Below are positions 1 through 8,924 of a stretch of 39,419 nucleotides of DNA, piece by piece. The position numbers and the translations under genes are program-made. The stretch spans positions 1 through 39,419 of the forward strand of contig JAPLPO010000115.1 of assembly GCA_026400155.1 (NCBI GenBank), given 5' to 3'. Source of the DNA: Burkholderiales bacterium. GTDB taxonomy: Bacteria; Pseudomonadota; Gammaproteobacteria; Burkholderiales; Burkholderiaceae_C. The notes under the pieces are model-generated. The model did not search any database. It worked only from the letters and a program-made list of their open reading frames with translations, and had not been told where the DNA came from. The first letter of the stretch is position 1, and each line of letters begins with the position of its first letter.

Positions 1-493
1 CACCCACAATGCTGCTGTTTGATCCCAGCGCAACAAGGCCTGCGTAGGTGGCACCTGTAACGCTGCTGTTCTTTAATGCACCACCACTGCTGATGCCTGT
101 GCCATTCAAAGTCAGCACGCCAGTACTTGTCATCGTCTGACCATTCAAATCTAATGTTGCACCACTGGTCACACCAACAACGCCAGTTCCAAATGCTGTG
201 GCGCTTCCAGCTTTAAGAGTACCAGCGCTAATGGTGGTGCCACCGCTGTAAGTGTTCGCGCCAGCCAGGGTCCAAGTGCCCGCACCCTCCTTCACCAAGG
301 TACCTGTGTCGGTGCCAATGATGCTGGCCACACTACCACCTTGAGTACCACCTAAAGTAAGTGCAAAGGCACCCGTTAAGTTGCCAACGTTGCTAAGCGC
401 AATGGTGCCTGTATCACCCACAATGCTGCTGTTTGATCCCAGCGCAACAAGGCCTGCGTAGGTGGCACCTGTAACGCTGCTGTTCTTTAATGC
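1..493 (-). repeat. Near-identical in-frame repeat inside adhesin gene
   Basis: Bases 1-79 are identical to bases 415-493, and similarity continues with scattered mismatches for some tens of bases. The period is 414 nt (138 codons), so the frame is kept. The copies are two versions of a beta-helix segment bearing a strand repeat. A third, more diverged relative of the strand-repeat part lies near 2460-2520. The repeat probably continues past the left edge. Confidence 0.85.
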
Positions 494-3400
494 GCCACCA
501 GCACTGATGCCTGTTCCATTCAAGCTCAGGCTGTTGGCGTTGGCAAGTGCTTTGCCATTCAAATCAAGTACCGCGCCAGTGTTAACGGTCAATGCGCCAG
601 ATGCGCCCCCAAAGGCTGTTGTGCTTCCTGCTTGTAATGTGCCGCCCGAAACCGTAGTGCCACCTGTGTAGGTATTGGTGCCAGCTAAATTCAAAACACC
701 CGTAGCGCCACTGGATCCCGTGTAGCCAACTGCAGAGTTGTAGCTCAAAGCAGCAGATCCGCCAATTGCACCACTCACAAGGTTTGAAGCAGATTTAGAG
801 TTGATGTCCAATGCCGTTAAATTCGAAACACTGCCACTGATCTGTGCGGCGCCAGTTCCAGATTTGATGGTGAGGGAATAAGAATTTTGTGTGAATAAAT
901 TCAAAAGCGAGCCAGACAAAGCGACAATGCCTGAGCCACCCGCTCCTCCTAAACCGCTACATGAAGTAAAGCATTGACCGCCGCCACCGCCGCCACTGTT
1001 TGTGATACCAGCATTGGTGGTTGTTTTTCCGCTGGATGCACCGCCACCTGATCCACCAGTGCCTTGAATGTTTGCACCTGCTGATGTTCCGTAGTAAGTG
1101 CCACCACCACCACCACCACCAAAGTAATTTGATGTAGTTGCGCTTAAAGATGTTGAGATATTGCCCAATACCCCCGATCCGCCGCTTCCTCCAGCTGTTG
1201 AAGTACCTGCCCCACCAACGCTACCCGCACCGCCACCGCCACCAGCAGTAAAGCTTGCATTATTTGTGGCACCGCCAGCAAACCCTTGAGAGCCGTAAAT
1301 TGCAGCGCCTCCAGGTGAGGCAGGCGTAGATTGTGAGCCACCACCTCCGCCAGAGGATCCATCAGATCCTGCTGTGACGTTTTGAAATGCGCCTCTGCTG
1401 CCACCTCCACCACCGTAAGCTATGACCGATGTAAGGCCACTTCCAGTAATGGAGGAGTTTCCACCATTGGTTCCATTGAGCGTTCCAATGCTTGATGAAC
1501 CTGCACCACCCGCTCCAACTGTGATTGCGTATGTCACGGCCGAACTTGCGCTCATCGAAGTGGACTGAAGAACGCCGCCGCCGCCGCCGCCGCCGCTACT
1601 TCCGCCGCCGCCACCGCCAACAACGAGGTAAGAAACCGTTGCTGTCGTAGCGGGGTTCCAAGAATAATTGCCAGAGCTGTAAAGAATGGAAGGAAGACTA
1701 CTGTTGGAGGCAAGAGTGGATATGTAGTTGGCACTGCCAACTGAAATACTTGACTGATAGGTCTTACCGGTACTGTTGGAGAGGTAATAAGCCCAAGTAC
1801 TTCCGTTCGTTGTGCTCAATCCCCAGTAACCAGAGCCTAAAAATTCAATAATGCCAGATGAAACACCACCCACAGATGTTGAATTTACTGCGCCTGCAAT
1901 TGTCACTGAACCATTGCCACTATTGGCTGTGGAGGTCAGTACAGTGTTTGCATCCAATGTGAGATTGCCACCAAAACTCTGATTGCCAGAAGTGGTGACA
2001 TTACCTCCCAAAGTCGTGGTTTGTTCCGTCGATGTAGCACCACCTGAAATGGTGATTGAACTCAAAGCCGCGGTGTTACCCACTGTGCTTCCAAACGACA
2101 CAGCGCCAGTACCAGAGGTCACAGTTAGGCTTTGAGCACCAGAAGCAGTGCCATCCACAGCGCCGCCAAACGTAATGGTGCCATTGGTATTGACTTGACT
2201 TGTATCCAATGTCGTCAGCGTTGTATTGCCACTCAATGTGACTGCACCGGTATAGGTTTGATTGCCCGCAGTATTGATATTGCCAACCAATGAGCTAGTA
2301 CCTGCTACAGACAAGTTAGACGTGTTAACGCTATTGGTAATGGCTGCACCTGAACTCATCGACAAGGTAGAACCTAAACTGACAGTGCCGCTGTACGTCA
2401 AATCCAATACACCTGAAGAGCCAATTGCTACAGCGCCAGTGCCCAATGCTGTGGCACTTCCAGCTTTGAGAGTACCAGCGCTAAACGTGGTGCCACCACT
2501 GTAGGTGTTTGCGCCAGACAACGAAAGTGTTCCTGCGCCTAATTTAGTCAATGAACCAGTACCAGAAATGATGTTGCTATAAGCAATGGTAGTGGCCGCT
2601 GATAAATTGAAATTCACAACGCCACTGTTAACGATATTGCCAGTAAAGCTTGTTCCACCTGTTGTGCCATTACCAATTTCCAAAGTGCCTGCACTAACAG
2701 TAGTACCACCTGTAAAAGTATTGTTTCCAATCAATGTCAGGGTACCAGCGCCTGCCTTAACTAATTGCAAGCTGCCAGTCATCGCATCTGAAACATTACT
2801 TGCCGTAGCGCTTGTGATCGTTAATTTTCCAGCACCAACAGTGCCAACGCTAACACCCCCGACGATCGACAAGCCGCCAGTTGTTGAGGACAAAGCAATG
2901 TCAGTTCCATTCACAACCACACTGCCGTTATAAGTTTGATCGCCACCTGTGGTGATGTTGGCGCCTAAATTGATAGTGCCGGTTCCAGGACCTACTTTGG
3001 ATGTGATGTTCAAACCACTGCTTGTGCCAGTTGCACTGATGGCAGCATTGACGTTGACATCGCGATAAGCAGACAGACTGAGAGTGGTATTGGCAGACCA
3101 AGACACTGCAGCATTGACATTCAAATCACCGCTGTCGGTCCCTGCGGTGTTGTTGGTGGTAATGCTGACATCAGATGTTGCAAGACTGTTCTGTAGGGTG
3201 GTGGCACCTATGCCACTGGCTGTTCCATTTGTAACCTGGTTCCCCGTACCACTGCTAATCGTAAAGTCCGTAGGATCCACCAACCAAGTACCCGTCTTCC
3301 CCTTAGGCGCCAACGTAATCACCTTGGCGTCATCCTGAATGCTCACCTTGGAACCCGAGGTCTCTACAAAACCACCATCGCCCCCAAGATCACCACCTTT

Positions 3401-4519
3401 GGCCGACAGAGTTCCGCCAATGATGGCCGTGCTATCGGGATTGCTAAAATCAGCAATCAAAACAATGTCGCCACCCTTGCCTTTGCTGCCAGGCGCGGCA
3501 TCTGCCGTAATAGTGCCGGTGTTTTCTATCTTGCGCGAGGCAGAAAGCCGAATCACACCGCCGTTGTTCACAAACCCCGTGGCTTGCAGACTGCCCGAGT
3601 TTTTAACCACGCCACTTTGCAACTGATTGGCCGCCTGAGCAGACAAAATAATCAAGCCACCAGGCGCTTGCACGGCATGGCCGTTTTCAACCAAAGTGGC
3701 CATGGTGGCAGGGCTTACCAAAATGTTGGTCAGGCTGTTTTGCTTGTTAAATTCCAGCTCAAACGAATCGCCAGCGGCCAAGGCCACCGTACCCAGTTTG
3801 GCCACCACCAATCCGCCATTGCGAACTTCGGGGGCCAACAAGGCCACATAGCCGCCCAAAGCTGCACTAATTTGGCCGTCGTTGACAATTTTGCCGGTGG
3901 CACCGTTGCGGTTGAACTTCATGATGCCAGCCATGAAGTCGGTATCGCTAATGCCGTGGGTGGTAGCCGTGAAGGAGTGCACGTCCACCGTCGCTGTAGG
4001 CGAGAAATACACGCCCGATGGGTTGGACATGATCACTTGGCCGTTGGCATTGATCTGGCCGTAAATTTGAGAGGCAGAGTTGCCCAAAATACGGTTCAAC
4101 AACACGCTACTGCTTGAGGGCTGCGTTATGTTGATCTTGGCCTGCGAGCCCACATTGAAGCTTTGCCAATTGATGGCAGCTCGCTGGCTGCTTTGAGTAA
4201 TGGCCATCAAGGCATCAATTTGCGTAATTTTGGCGGTGCCTGCCATCACTTGACCACCGGTTGGCAGTTGTGTAGGCGCCACATGTTGTGCAAAGGCAGC
4301 ACTCCAACACAAGCCAGCGCCAGCAAAAGCCGTCAAGAGCGACTTAAGCCCAAGATGAAAGGCAGCGCCAATGCCACCTTCAGCACCACTGGCCAAAGTA
4401 CCGGCTGCATTGCAATCGGTTGCGCCCTTGGCACCTTTACCAGCTGACTTGGCGGTCTCAGCCACCGCCACAAAAGTGAGTGTGTTTTTATTCCAGAGAA
4501 CGCGGTGTATCTTGTTCAT
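1..4519 (-). CDS. Large two-partner-secretion adhesin, FhaB/HMW1-like, 3' end outside window
   Basis: An uninterrupted reading frame of 1506 codons runs from ATG 4519 to the left edge, so the C-terminus is not seen. Residues 1-32 (MNKIHRVLWNKNT...) match the extended signal peptide region of very large secreted proteins. A hydrophobic core at about 57-77 ends in AFA, a likely cleavage site. Residues about 78-370 form the haemagglutination-activity (TPS) domain, with the NPSGVYF version of the NPNG motif at 166-172. The rest is Asn/Thr/Gly-rich beta-helix material. It holds four autotransporter-associated strand repeats of the type GANTYSGGTTxSAGTL (about residues 588, 660, 1273 and 1411) and a glycine-rich module at about 960-1190. 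By family knowledge it would be exported by Sec and then by a TpsB/HMW1B-type outer-membrane pore, which is not in this window. At least 20 N-x-S/T sequons are visible. An HMW1C-type glycosyltransferase is divergently encoded next door. Confidence 0.9.
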   Translation of the reverse strand, partial: MNKIHRVLWNKNTLTFVAVAETAKSAGKGAKGATDCNAAGTLASGAEGGIGAAFHLGLKSLLTAFAGAGLCWSAAFAQHVAPTQLPTGGQVMAGTAKITQIDALMAITQSSQRAAINWQSFNVGSQAKINITQPSSSSVLLNRILGNSASQIYGQINANGQVIMSNPSGVYFSPTATVDVHSFTATTHGISDTDFMAGIMKFNRNGATGKIVNDGQISAALGGYVALLAPEVRNGGLVVAKLGTVALAAGDSFELEFNKQNSLTNILVSPATMATLVENGHAVQAPGGLIILSAQAANQLQSGVVKNSGSLQATGFVNNGGVIRLSASRKIENTGTITADAAPGSKGKGGDIVLIADFSNPDSTAIIGGTLSAKGGDLGGDGGFVETSGSKVSIQDDAKVITLAPKGKTGTWLVDPTDFTISSGTGNQVTNGTASGIGATTLQNSLATSDVSITTNNTAGTDSGDLNVNAAVSWSANTTLSLSAYRDVNVNAAISATGTSSGLNITSKVGPGTGTINLGANITTGGDQTYNGSVVVNGTDIALSSTTGGLSIVGGVSVGTVGAGKLTITSATASNVSDAMTGSLQLVKAGAGTLTLIGNNTFTGGTTVSAGTLEIGNGTTGGTSFTGNIVNSGVVNFNLSAATTIAYSNIISGTGSLTKLGAGTLSLSGANTYSGGTTFSAGTLKAGSATALGTGAVAIGSSGVLDLTYSGTVSLGSTLSMSSGAAITNSVNTSNLSVAGTSSLVGNINTAGNQTYTGAVTLSGNTTLTTLDTSQVNTNGTITFGGAVDGTASGAQSLTVTSGTGAVSFGSTVGNTAALSSITISGGATSTEQTTTLGGNVTTSGNQSFGGNLTLDANTVLTSTANSGNGSVTIAGAVNSTSVGGVSSGIIEFLGSGYWGLSTTNGSTWAYYLSNSTGKTYQSSISVGSANYISTLASNSSLPSILYSSGNYSWNPATTATVSYLVVGGGGGGSSGGGGGGGVLQSTSMSASSAVTYAITVGAGGAGSSSIGTLNGTNGGNSSITGSGLTSVIAYGGGGGSRGAFQNVTAGSDGSSGGGGGSQSTPASPGGAAIYGSQGFAGGATNNASFTAGGGGGAGSVGGAGTSTAGGSGGSGVLGNISTSLSATTSNYFGGGGGGGTYYGTSAGANIQGTGGSGGGASSGKTTTNAGITNSGGGGGGQCFTSCSGLGGAGGSGIVALSGSLLNLFTQNSYSLTIKSGTGAAQISGSVSNLTALDINSKSASNLVSGAIGGSAALSYNSAVGYTGSSGATGVLNLAGTNTYTGGTTVSGGTLQAGSTTAFGGASGALTVNTGAVLDLNGKALANANSLSLNGTGISAGGALKNSSVTGATYAGLVALGSNSSIVGDTGTIALSNVGNLTGAFALTLGGTQGGSVASIIGTDTGTLVKEGAGTWTLAGANTYSGGTTISAGTLKAGSATAFGTGVVGVTSGATLDLNGQTMTSTGVLTLNGTGISSGGALKNSSVTGATYAGLVALGSNSSIVG

Positions 4520-4917
4520 GGCGCAACCAAGCCTTCGCCCTTGAACAAATCGTGTTGAAGCCTTCTCTGCAATGAGCGTGCTTTTGGCGTCTGCGGCTTA
4601 GAAAAATCTAAAACACGACAGATCTGTCTTCTGAAAAATCGCATTGGCTAGGCTGACCGAGGAACTGAAGTAACCTGGCTTAAAAATTCTTAATACAAAT
4701 TTGGAGTTTTGAGAATACAGTTAGATCAATGAAGATTTAGATAATGATGAAAATGTCATTTTTCTGTTTAAATTTTTTCCTTCGCTGTCGCACACTTCAA
4801 CAAAGACAGTGAAAAAAATTTAATTTAATTTTTTTGTGATTTTTATTTACTCTGTATTGAATACACGCAGCAGTAAAAGGAAATTTCTTTTTTAATTTTT
4901 TAAAGGATGGATTGGCA
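4520..4917. promoter_or_regulatory. AT-rich divergent intergenic region, adhesin / glycosyltransferase
   Basis: This is the only gene-free stretch over 300 bp in the window. It is clearly more AT-rich than its flanks, especially 4690-4905, with long A and T runs around 4801-4850 and 4887-4902. It must hold promoters for both divergent genes. A loose sigma70-like pair for the rightward gene is TTGTGA at 4834-4839 and TATTGA at 4855-4860, but the 15 bp spacing is short, so this is weak. AAGGA at 4903-4907 is the ribosome binding site for the glycosyltransferase. No ORF or RNA gene was recognised. The AT content would suit silencing by an H-NS-like protein, which is inference. Confidence 0.5.
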
Positions 4918-6771
4918 ATGGCGTTTTCGCTAGAAAAATTTGAGTCCTTGGCCTATAGCCGAAATCGAGAAATGGGCATGCGGGAGTTGTTGGCACTTTT
5001 GCACGACCTCGACGAACACTACGGCAACGTGGGCGCTCAATTCAGCGCCTTGCCTTTGCAGTCCGTTTCAGAACGAGAACTGAACCAGCACATTTGGACG
5101 CGCGCAGCAGCAGCGGCATCCTGTTTGCTAGCAGACGACGCCTTGTTTTTTGCACCAGAATGGCGCCAAAACGTATTGGCTCACCATCGTTGGTTGTCCA
5201 CTTTGTTTGCGGCCACCCCCTTTCGCAATGCCGATCATGTGATGCGAGCACTCAATATGAGCGAGGGCGATCAAAAGTCAAATTTGCATCAACTGCAAAT
5301 TGGTGAAGCCGATTTACTGAAGTTTTGCTTGCTGTATTCCCCAGAGTCAGAAGTGCCTCTGGATTTGGACGCACTGTGGAAAGCCGACAAAGTGTTGGCT
5401 GCCGGCTTGTGTTTGGTGTTGCTGTCCCCAAGGTTTCTGGGCTCCCCCTCTGCACACACCAAGCGCGAAAAAATACTGCCGTGGCTCACTCAGCATTTAG
5501 CTCAAATTGATGACATAGAACAACTGCCATTGGGCGTGCTGCACGACCTTTACATGCACTGCAGCTACGCCGATCGGGCCGATAAGCACGACATCAAAAA
5601 ACCTATCAACGAACTCATTAGGCGCAAGCTCAGCTTGAATGGTTTCAAAGACCTTCAACCCACAGCAGCCAAGCGCAGCAAAAAGCCAATAAAGAAAAAG
5701 CCCGTTCTAATGGTGGTACTCGAGTGGTTTACCAGCAGCCACTCAATCTACCGCACTCATTCACTCACGATGGAAGCGGCCCGCGCGCAATTTGAAGTGG
5801 TTGCGTTGGCTTATGAAAACTGCACCGACGACATCACGCGCAAGGTCTTTGATGAAGTTGTCACCATTCCTCGTCAAAGCAGCTTGCTCGACCAAATTCG
5901 CTTTATCCAGAATGAAGCGAGTCAAAGGAATGCCAAGGTTCTGTACATGCCCAGTGTGGGGATGTTTCCTCTCACCATGTGGCTTACCAATTTGCGAGTT
6001 GCGCCTCTGCAAATGATTGCGCTAGGTCACCCAGCCACCACCCATTCACATGCCATCGACTATGTGGTGGTTGAAGAAGACTATGTGGGCAACGAAGCCT
6101 GCTTTAGCGAAAAACTTTTGAAGCTACCGAAAGACGGCATGCCCTATCGCCCCTCCGCCGCGGCAGAGGGTTTGAAGGTCATTGTTCAACCCAAACCCAA
6201 ACCTGATGTGGTGCTCATTGCCATGTGCGCCACCACCATGAAAATCAACCCGCGCTTTTTAAACACATGCGCACGCATTGTGAAAGAAAGCAAAGTACCG
6301 GTTCATTTTCAATTTCTCATTGGCCACGCCATGGGGCTCAGCTTTCCCAACTTGCAGCGCGTAGTGCACCAGTATTTAGGACCTCACGTCACTGTGTTTC
6401 CACACCAACATTACACGGCCTACATGGATGTCATTGCGGGCTGCGATATGTTCATCAACCCCTTCCCCTTTGGCAACACCAACGGCATTATCGACACCAT
6501 CAGTGCAGGCTTGGTGGGCATTTGCAAAACGGGCCCAGAGGTGCATGAGCACATTGACGAGGGTTTGTTCCGTCGGCTTGGACTCCCTGATTGGCTGATC
6601 ACGCCAACGGAAGACGACTATGTCAAAGCTGCCGTTAGGCTGGCCAATAACCACGAAGAGCGCTTGGCACTGCGGCAAACCTTCTCAGGGTCAGACAAGG
6701 TGAATGTTTTGTTTGAAGGGCGCGCTCAAATCATGGGTGAACAATTCTTGACTTGCCTGAATAAAATCTAG
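4918..6771 (+). CDS. HMW1C-family cytoplasmic N-glycosyltransferase (GT41)
   Basis: The 617-residue protein matches the length of Actinobacillus/Haemophilus HMW1C-like enzymes (about 620), which transfer hexoses from UDP-sugars to Asn in N-x-S/T sequons of adhesins in the cytoplasm. The C-terminal half carries the family's conserved block NPFPFGNTNGIID (514-526), followed by CKTGPEVHEHIDEG and the RLGLPDWL stretch. K442 (TMKINPRF) and H496 (FPHQHYTAY) sit one residue from the UDP-contacting Lys441 and His495 remembered for the A. pleuropneumoniae enzyme. The N-terminal half is helical, as expected for the family's all-alpha domain. ATG 4918 is preferred over the in-frame TTG at 4912 because AAGGA at 4903-4907 is then about 10 nt upstream. 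It is transcribed away from the large adhesin, its likely substrate. In classical HMW loci the enzyme gene lies downstream of the adhesin in the same operon, so the divergent arrangement is unusual. Confidence 0.9.
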   Translation: MAFSLEKFESLAYSRNREMGMRELLALLHDLDEHYGNVGAQFSALPLQSVSERELNQHIWTRAAAAASCLLADDALFFAPEWRQNVLAHHRWLSTLFAATPFRNADHVMRALNMSEGDQKSNLHQLQIGEADLLKFCLLYSPESEVPLDLDALWKADKVLAAGLCLVLLSPRFLGSPSAHTKREKILPWLTQHLAQIDDIEQLPLGVLHDLYMHCSYADRADKHDIKKPINELIRRKLSLNGFKDLQPTAAKRSKKPIKKKPVLMVVLEWFTSSHSIYRTHSLTMEAARAQFEVVALAYENCTDDITRKVFDEVVTIPRQSSLLDQIRFIQNEASQRNAKVLYMPSVGMFPLTMWLTNLRVAPLQMIALGHPATTHSHAIDYVVVEEDYVGNEACFSEKLLKLPKDGMPYRPSAAAEGLKVIVQPKPKPDVVLIAMCATTMKINPRFLNTCARIVKESKVPVHFQFLIGHAMGLSFPNLQRVVHQYLGPHVTVFPHQHYTAYMDVIAGCDMFINPFPFGNTNGIIDTISAGLVGICKTGPEVHEHIDEGLFRRLGLPDWLITPTEDDYVKAAVRLANNHEERLALRQTFSGSDKVNVLFEGRAQIMGEQFLTCLNKI

Positions 6772-6803
6772 ATCAACCTCTAAAGCAGCCCCTAATGCAG
6801 CCC

Positions 6804-8213
6804 CTAGGTCAACCTTTTTACAGGGGCTTCAAAATTCAGGGTCACAGCACCATCTTGACCCTGAATTGACAATTTTCCTTGGTGAACCTTGGCAATTTCC
6901 AAAGCAATGCTCAAGCCCAAACCTTGGCCATCGGCTTGCCTTGAGTGTGAATAATTGCCTCTGTAAAACCTCTCGAAAGCGCGCTCATTCAAATCGTGAG
7001 GGATGCCGCTTGCGGCATTTGAAACCTTGATTTCAATCAATGCGCTTGTTTGTTTCAACACCAGCTGAACCCATCCATTGGGCGTGTTGTATTTGATGGC
7101 GTTGGCCAAAAGATTGTGAATGAGCTGCGCCATCAAGGCTTCATCGCAATGCCAATAAACATCGGGCTGAATGTCACTTGAAAACTTGATGTTTAGGAAA
7201 GATTCCTTGCTCTCTTCTAGCAACTCATTCAAGAATTCGCTCACATGCATATTGGTTGATGCCAAGACAATGTTGTTGGCATCGGCTCTAGACAACATCA
7301 AAAGCTTTTCAGTGATGTCAATCAAGCGCTCTGCCTCGCCATGAATCTTGTTTACTTGTTCGTAAATTTTGGACCCCACTGGCAATTCATTGATCATCAG
7401 CTCAGAGTTGCCTCGCAAAATGGTCAGCGGTGTTCGGAGTTCGTGCGAAGCATCTGCAGCAAATCGTCTGGTTTTAGCAAAACTTTCCAACAATCGTTGG
7501 CGCAGGTCTTCAAAGACGGCCAGCAACTTATCAAATTCGCTATAAGGTGCTTCTATGTGCTGGGCCGTATCCAGATTGTTGGCATTCATGCGGGTCACCG
7601 CAGCTTCAAGGGATGCAATAGCACGTGTTAGCAAGTAGGCCATGTAAATGGCCAGCATCATGAGCATCACCACAATGACGGGCAAGGCAAATACCAAATT
7701 TCGATCTCTGTATGACCACATCTGATTCAACATGTTGAGGGCACTAGACTCATTGACCAAAAGCACCGGGCCTTCCACCCCTGCATGGCCTGTTCGCCTC
7801 ACTCCAATCCAAACTTGATCATTCACAGGGGCAGTGGCAAGCTCCAAGACTCCCTTTTGCAATGGCTGTGCATTGGCCCACAGTGCACCCTTGGAAGAGG
7901 CCAGATCACACTCTTTGGGTTTTGCAGACACCGCTGACTGCGCCAGAGAGGGGCAAAGCACAAAAGAGTCTGCAAAGCTGTTTAAGATATTTCCAGGATT
8001 GATCTTTCGGTGGCAGCTGTAAAAATCTTCGCCGTGATCGATATCGGATTCACATGTCACAAACGATGTCACGAGCTCGGTGCGCAACAACCCCTTCATC
8101 TGATCTAGCAAAAGCCATTGCGCAATCATTCGGTTGGCAACGACAATGAGAGACGCCACGATCAAGACGTGAATGAAGAGGTGAATTTTGAGTGAGCGCT
8201 TCACACCATTCAC
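6804..8213 (-). CDS. Sensor histidine kinase, CusS/QseC-like
   Basis: This 469-residue inner-membrane kinase has TM1 at about 9-29, a periplasmic domain at about 30-172, TM2 at about 173-194 and a HAMP region. The H-box is FAADASHELRTPL with His257, the N-box is HNLLANAIKYN (N371), and the G2 loop is GQGLGLSIA at 430-438. The G1 region reads VSNAASGIP: the usual DxGxG is replaced by an Asn variant, which is known among heavy-metal sensor kinases of the CusS type. The periplasmic domain has four cysteines (54, 67, 87, 102), one followed by His, which could form disulfides or bind metal (inference). Its start overlaps the regulator's stop by 4 nt (ATGA), so the pair is translationally coupled. 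The signal is unknown. Confidence 0.93.
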   Translation of the reverse strand: MNGVKRSLKIHLFIHVLIVASLIVVANRMIAQWLLLDQMKGLLRTELVTSFVTCESDIDHGEDFYSCHRKINPGNILNSFADSFVLCPSLAQSAVSAKPKECDLASSKGALWANAQPLQKGVLELATAPVNDQVWIGVRRTGHAGVEGPVLLVNESSALNMLNQMWSYRDRNLVFALPVIVVMLMMLAIYMAYLLTRAIASLEAAVTRMNANNLDTAQHIEAPYSEFDKLLAVFEDLRQRLLESFAKTRRFAADASHELRTPLTILRGNSELMINELPVGSKIYEQVNKIHGEAERLIDITEKLLMLSRADANNIVLASTNMHVSEFLNELLEESKESFLNIKFSSDIQPDVYWHCDEALMAQLIHNLLANAIKYNTPNGWVQLVLKQTSALIEIKVSNAASGIPHDLNERAFERFYRGNYSHSRQADGQGLGLSIALEIAKVHQGKLSIQGQDGAVTLNFEAPVKRLT

Positions 8214-8890
8214 GCCACTCGAATGCGATAGCCTATACCGCGCACAGACTCAATGGGCGACTCAAAGTCTTCGTTATTGCGCATCAATTTTCGCTTGATC
8301 CTCTGTATGCAAGCGTCTACCAAATTGGTTTGCGGATCAAAGCCAATATTCCAGACACTTTGCAAAATTTGTTTTCTAGAAAAAATGGTGCCAGGAGATC
8401 GCATCAGAAATTTCAGAAGCATAAATTCTCGCTGACTCAGTACAGCTGTGACGTCATACCAACTTACTTGCCGGTTGACCAAATCCAACTTGAGTTGATC
8501 AACCATCACTTCCGTCTCCGACGGCTCCAAGCCGCCCCGCATGGTCACAGCTTTAATGCGGGCTACCAGTTCTTCTAAGAAGAAAGGTTTGGGCAAGTAG
8601 TCGTCTGCGCCCAGCTCAAACCCCTGAAGTCGGTCCGTCAGATCCGACTTTGCACTGAGCACGATCACAGGGGTTTTGTCTTTGGCTTGGCGAAGATCTT
8701 TCAAAAGTGTGAAGCCATCAATATGCGGAAGCATCACATCCAAAAGCATCACATCAAATTTTTGCGCCGCGATCACTTGTTTGGCCATCAAGCCATCAGA
8801 AGCATGCGTGACATCAAGGCCGGATTGTTTCAAGCCTTCTGATACAAATTCGGCAATTTTTATTTCGTCTTCGACGAGCAATATTCTCAT
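8210..8890 (-). CDS. Response regulator, OmpR/PhoB (CusR-like) family
   Basis: A 226-residue two-domain regulator. The receiver domain has acidic residues E7/D8, phospho-acceptor D51 (MLLDVMLP) and conserved K101 (LPKPF). The C-terminal winged helix spans about 130-226 and ends in the typical SVRGIGYRI strand. It would be phosphorylated by the kinase encoded directly downstream. Its start lies 34 nt after the ccmI stop on the same strand, so read-through from the ccm operon is possible. Sequence feel is nearest to CusR/CopR heavy-metal regulators, but the target genes cannot be told from the window. Confidence 0.93.
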   Translation of the reverse strand: MRILLVEDEIKIAEFVSEGLKQSGLDVTHASDGLMAKQVIAAQKFDVMLLDVMLPHIDGFTLLKDLRQAKDKTPVIVLSAKSDLTDRLQGFELGADDYLPKPFFLEELVARIKAVTMRGGLEPSETEVMVDQLKLDLVNRQVSWYDVTAVLSQREFMLLKFLMRSPGTIFSRKQILQSVWNIGFDPQTNLVDACIQRIKRKLMRNNEDFESPIESVRGIGYRIRVA

Positions 8891-8924
8891 GCCGATATTG
8901 TGGCCTATTCTCAGAAATCAAGCA

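Noticed and set aside
1-500. CRISPR-like array from spaced identical sequences
   Set aside because: Repeats are long, in frame and encode protein; spacing is 414 nt and no short regular repeat-spacer pattern or cas gene exists.
3584-4117. 177-codon plus-strand ORF and other plus-strand ORFs within 1-4450
   Set aside because: They are antisense to the continuous adhesin frame, have no family character, and arise from its biased composition.
6785-6828. Repeated GCAGCCCCTA and an AGCCCCT/AGGGGCT pair after the glycosyltransferase
   Set aside because: The stem is short with a 16-nt loop, overlaps the kinase 3' end, and lacks a clear T-tract, so a terminator is not supported.
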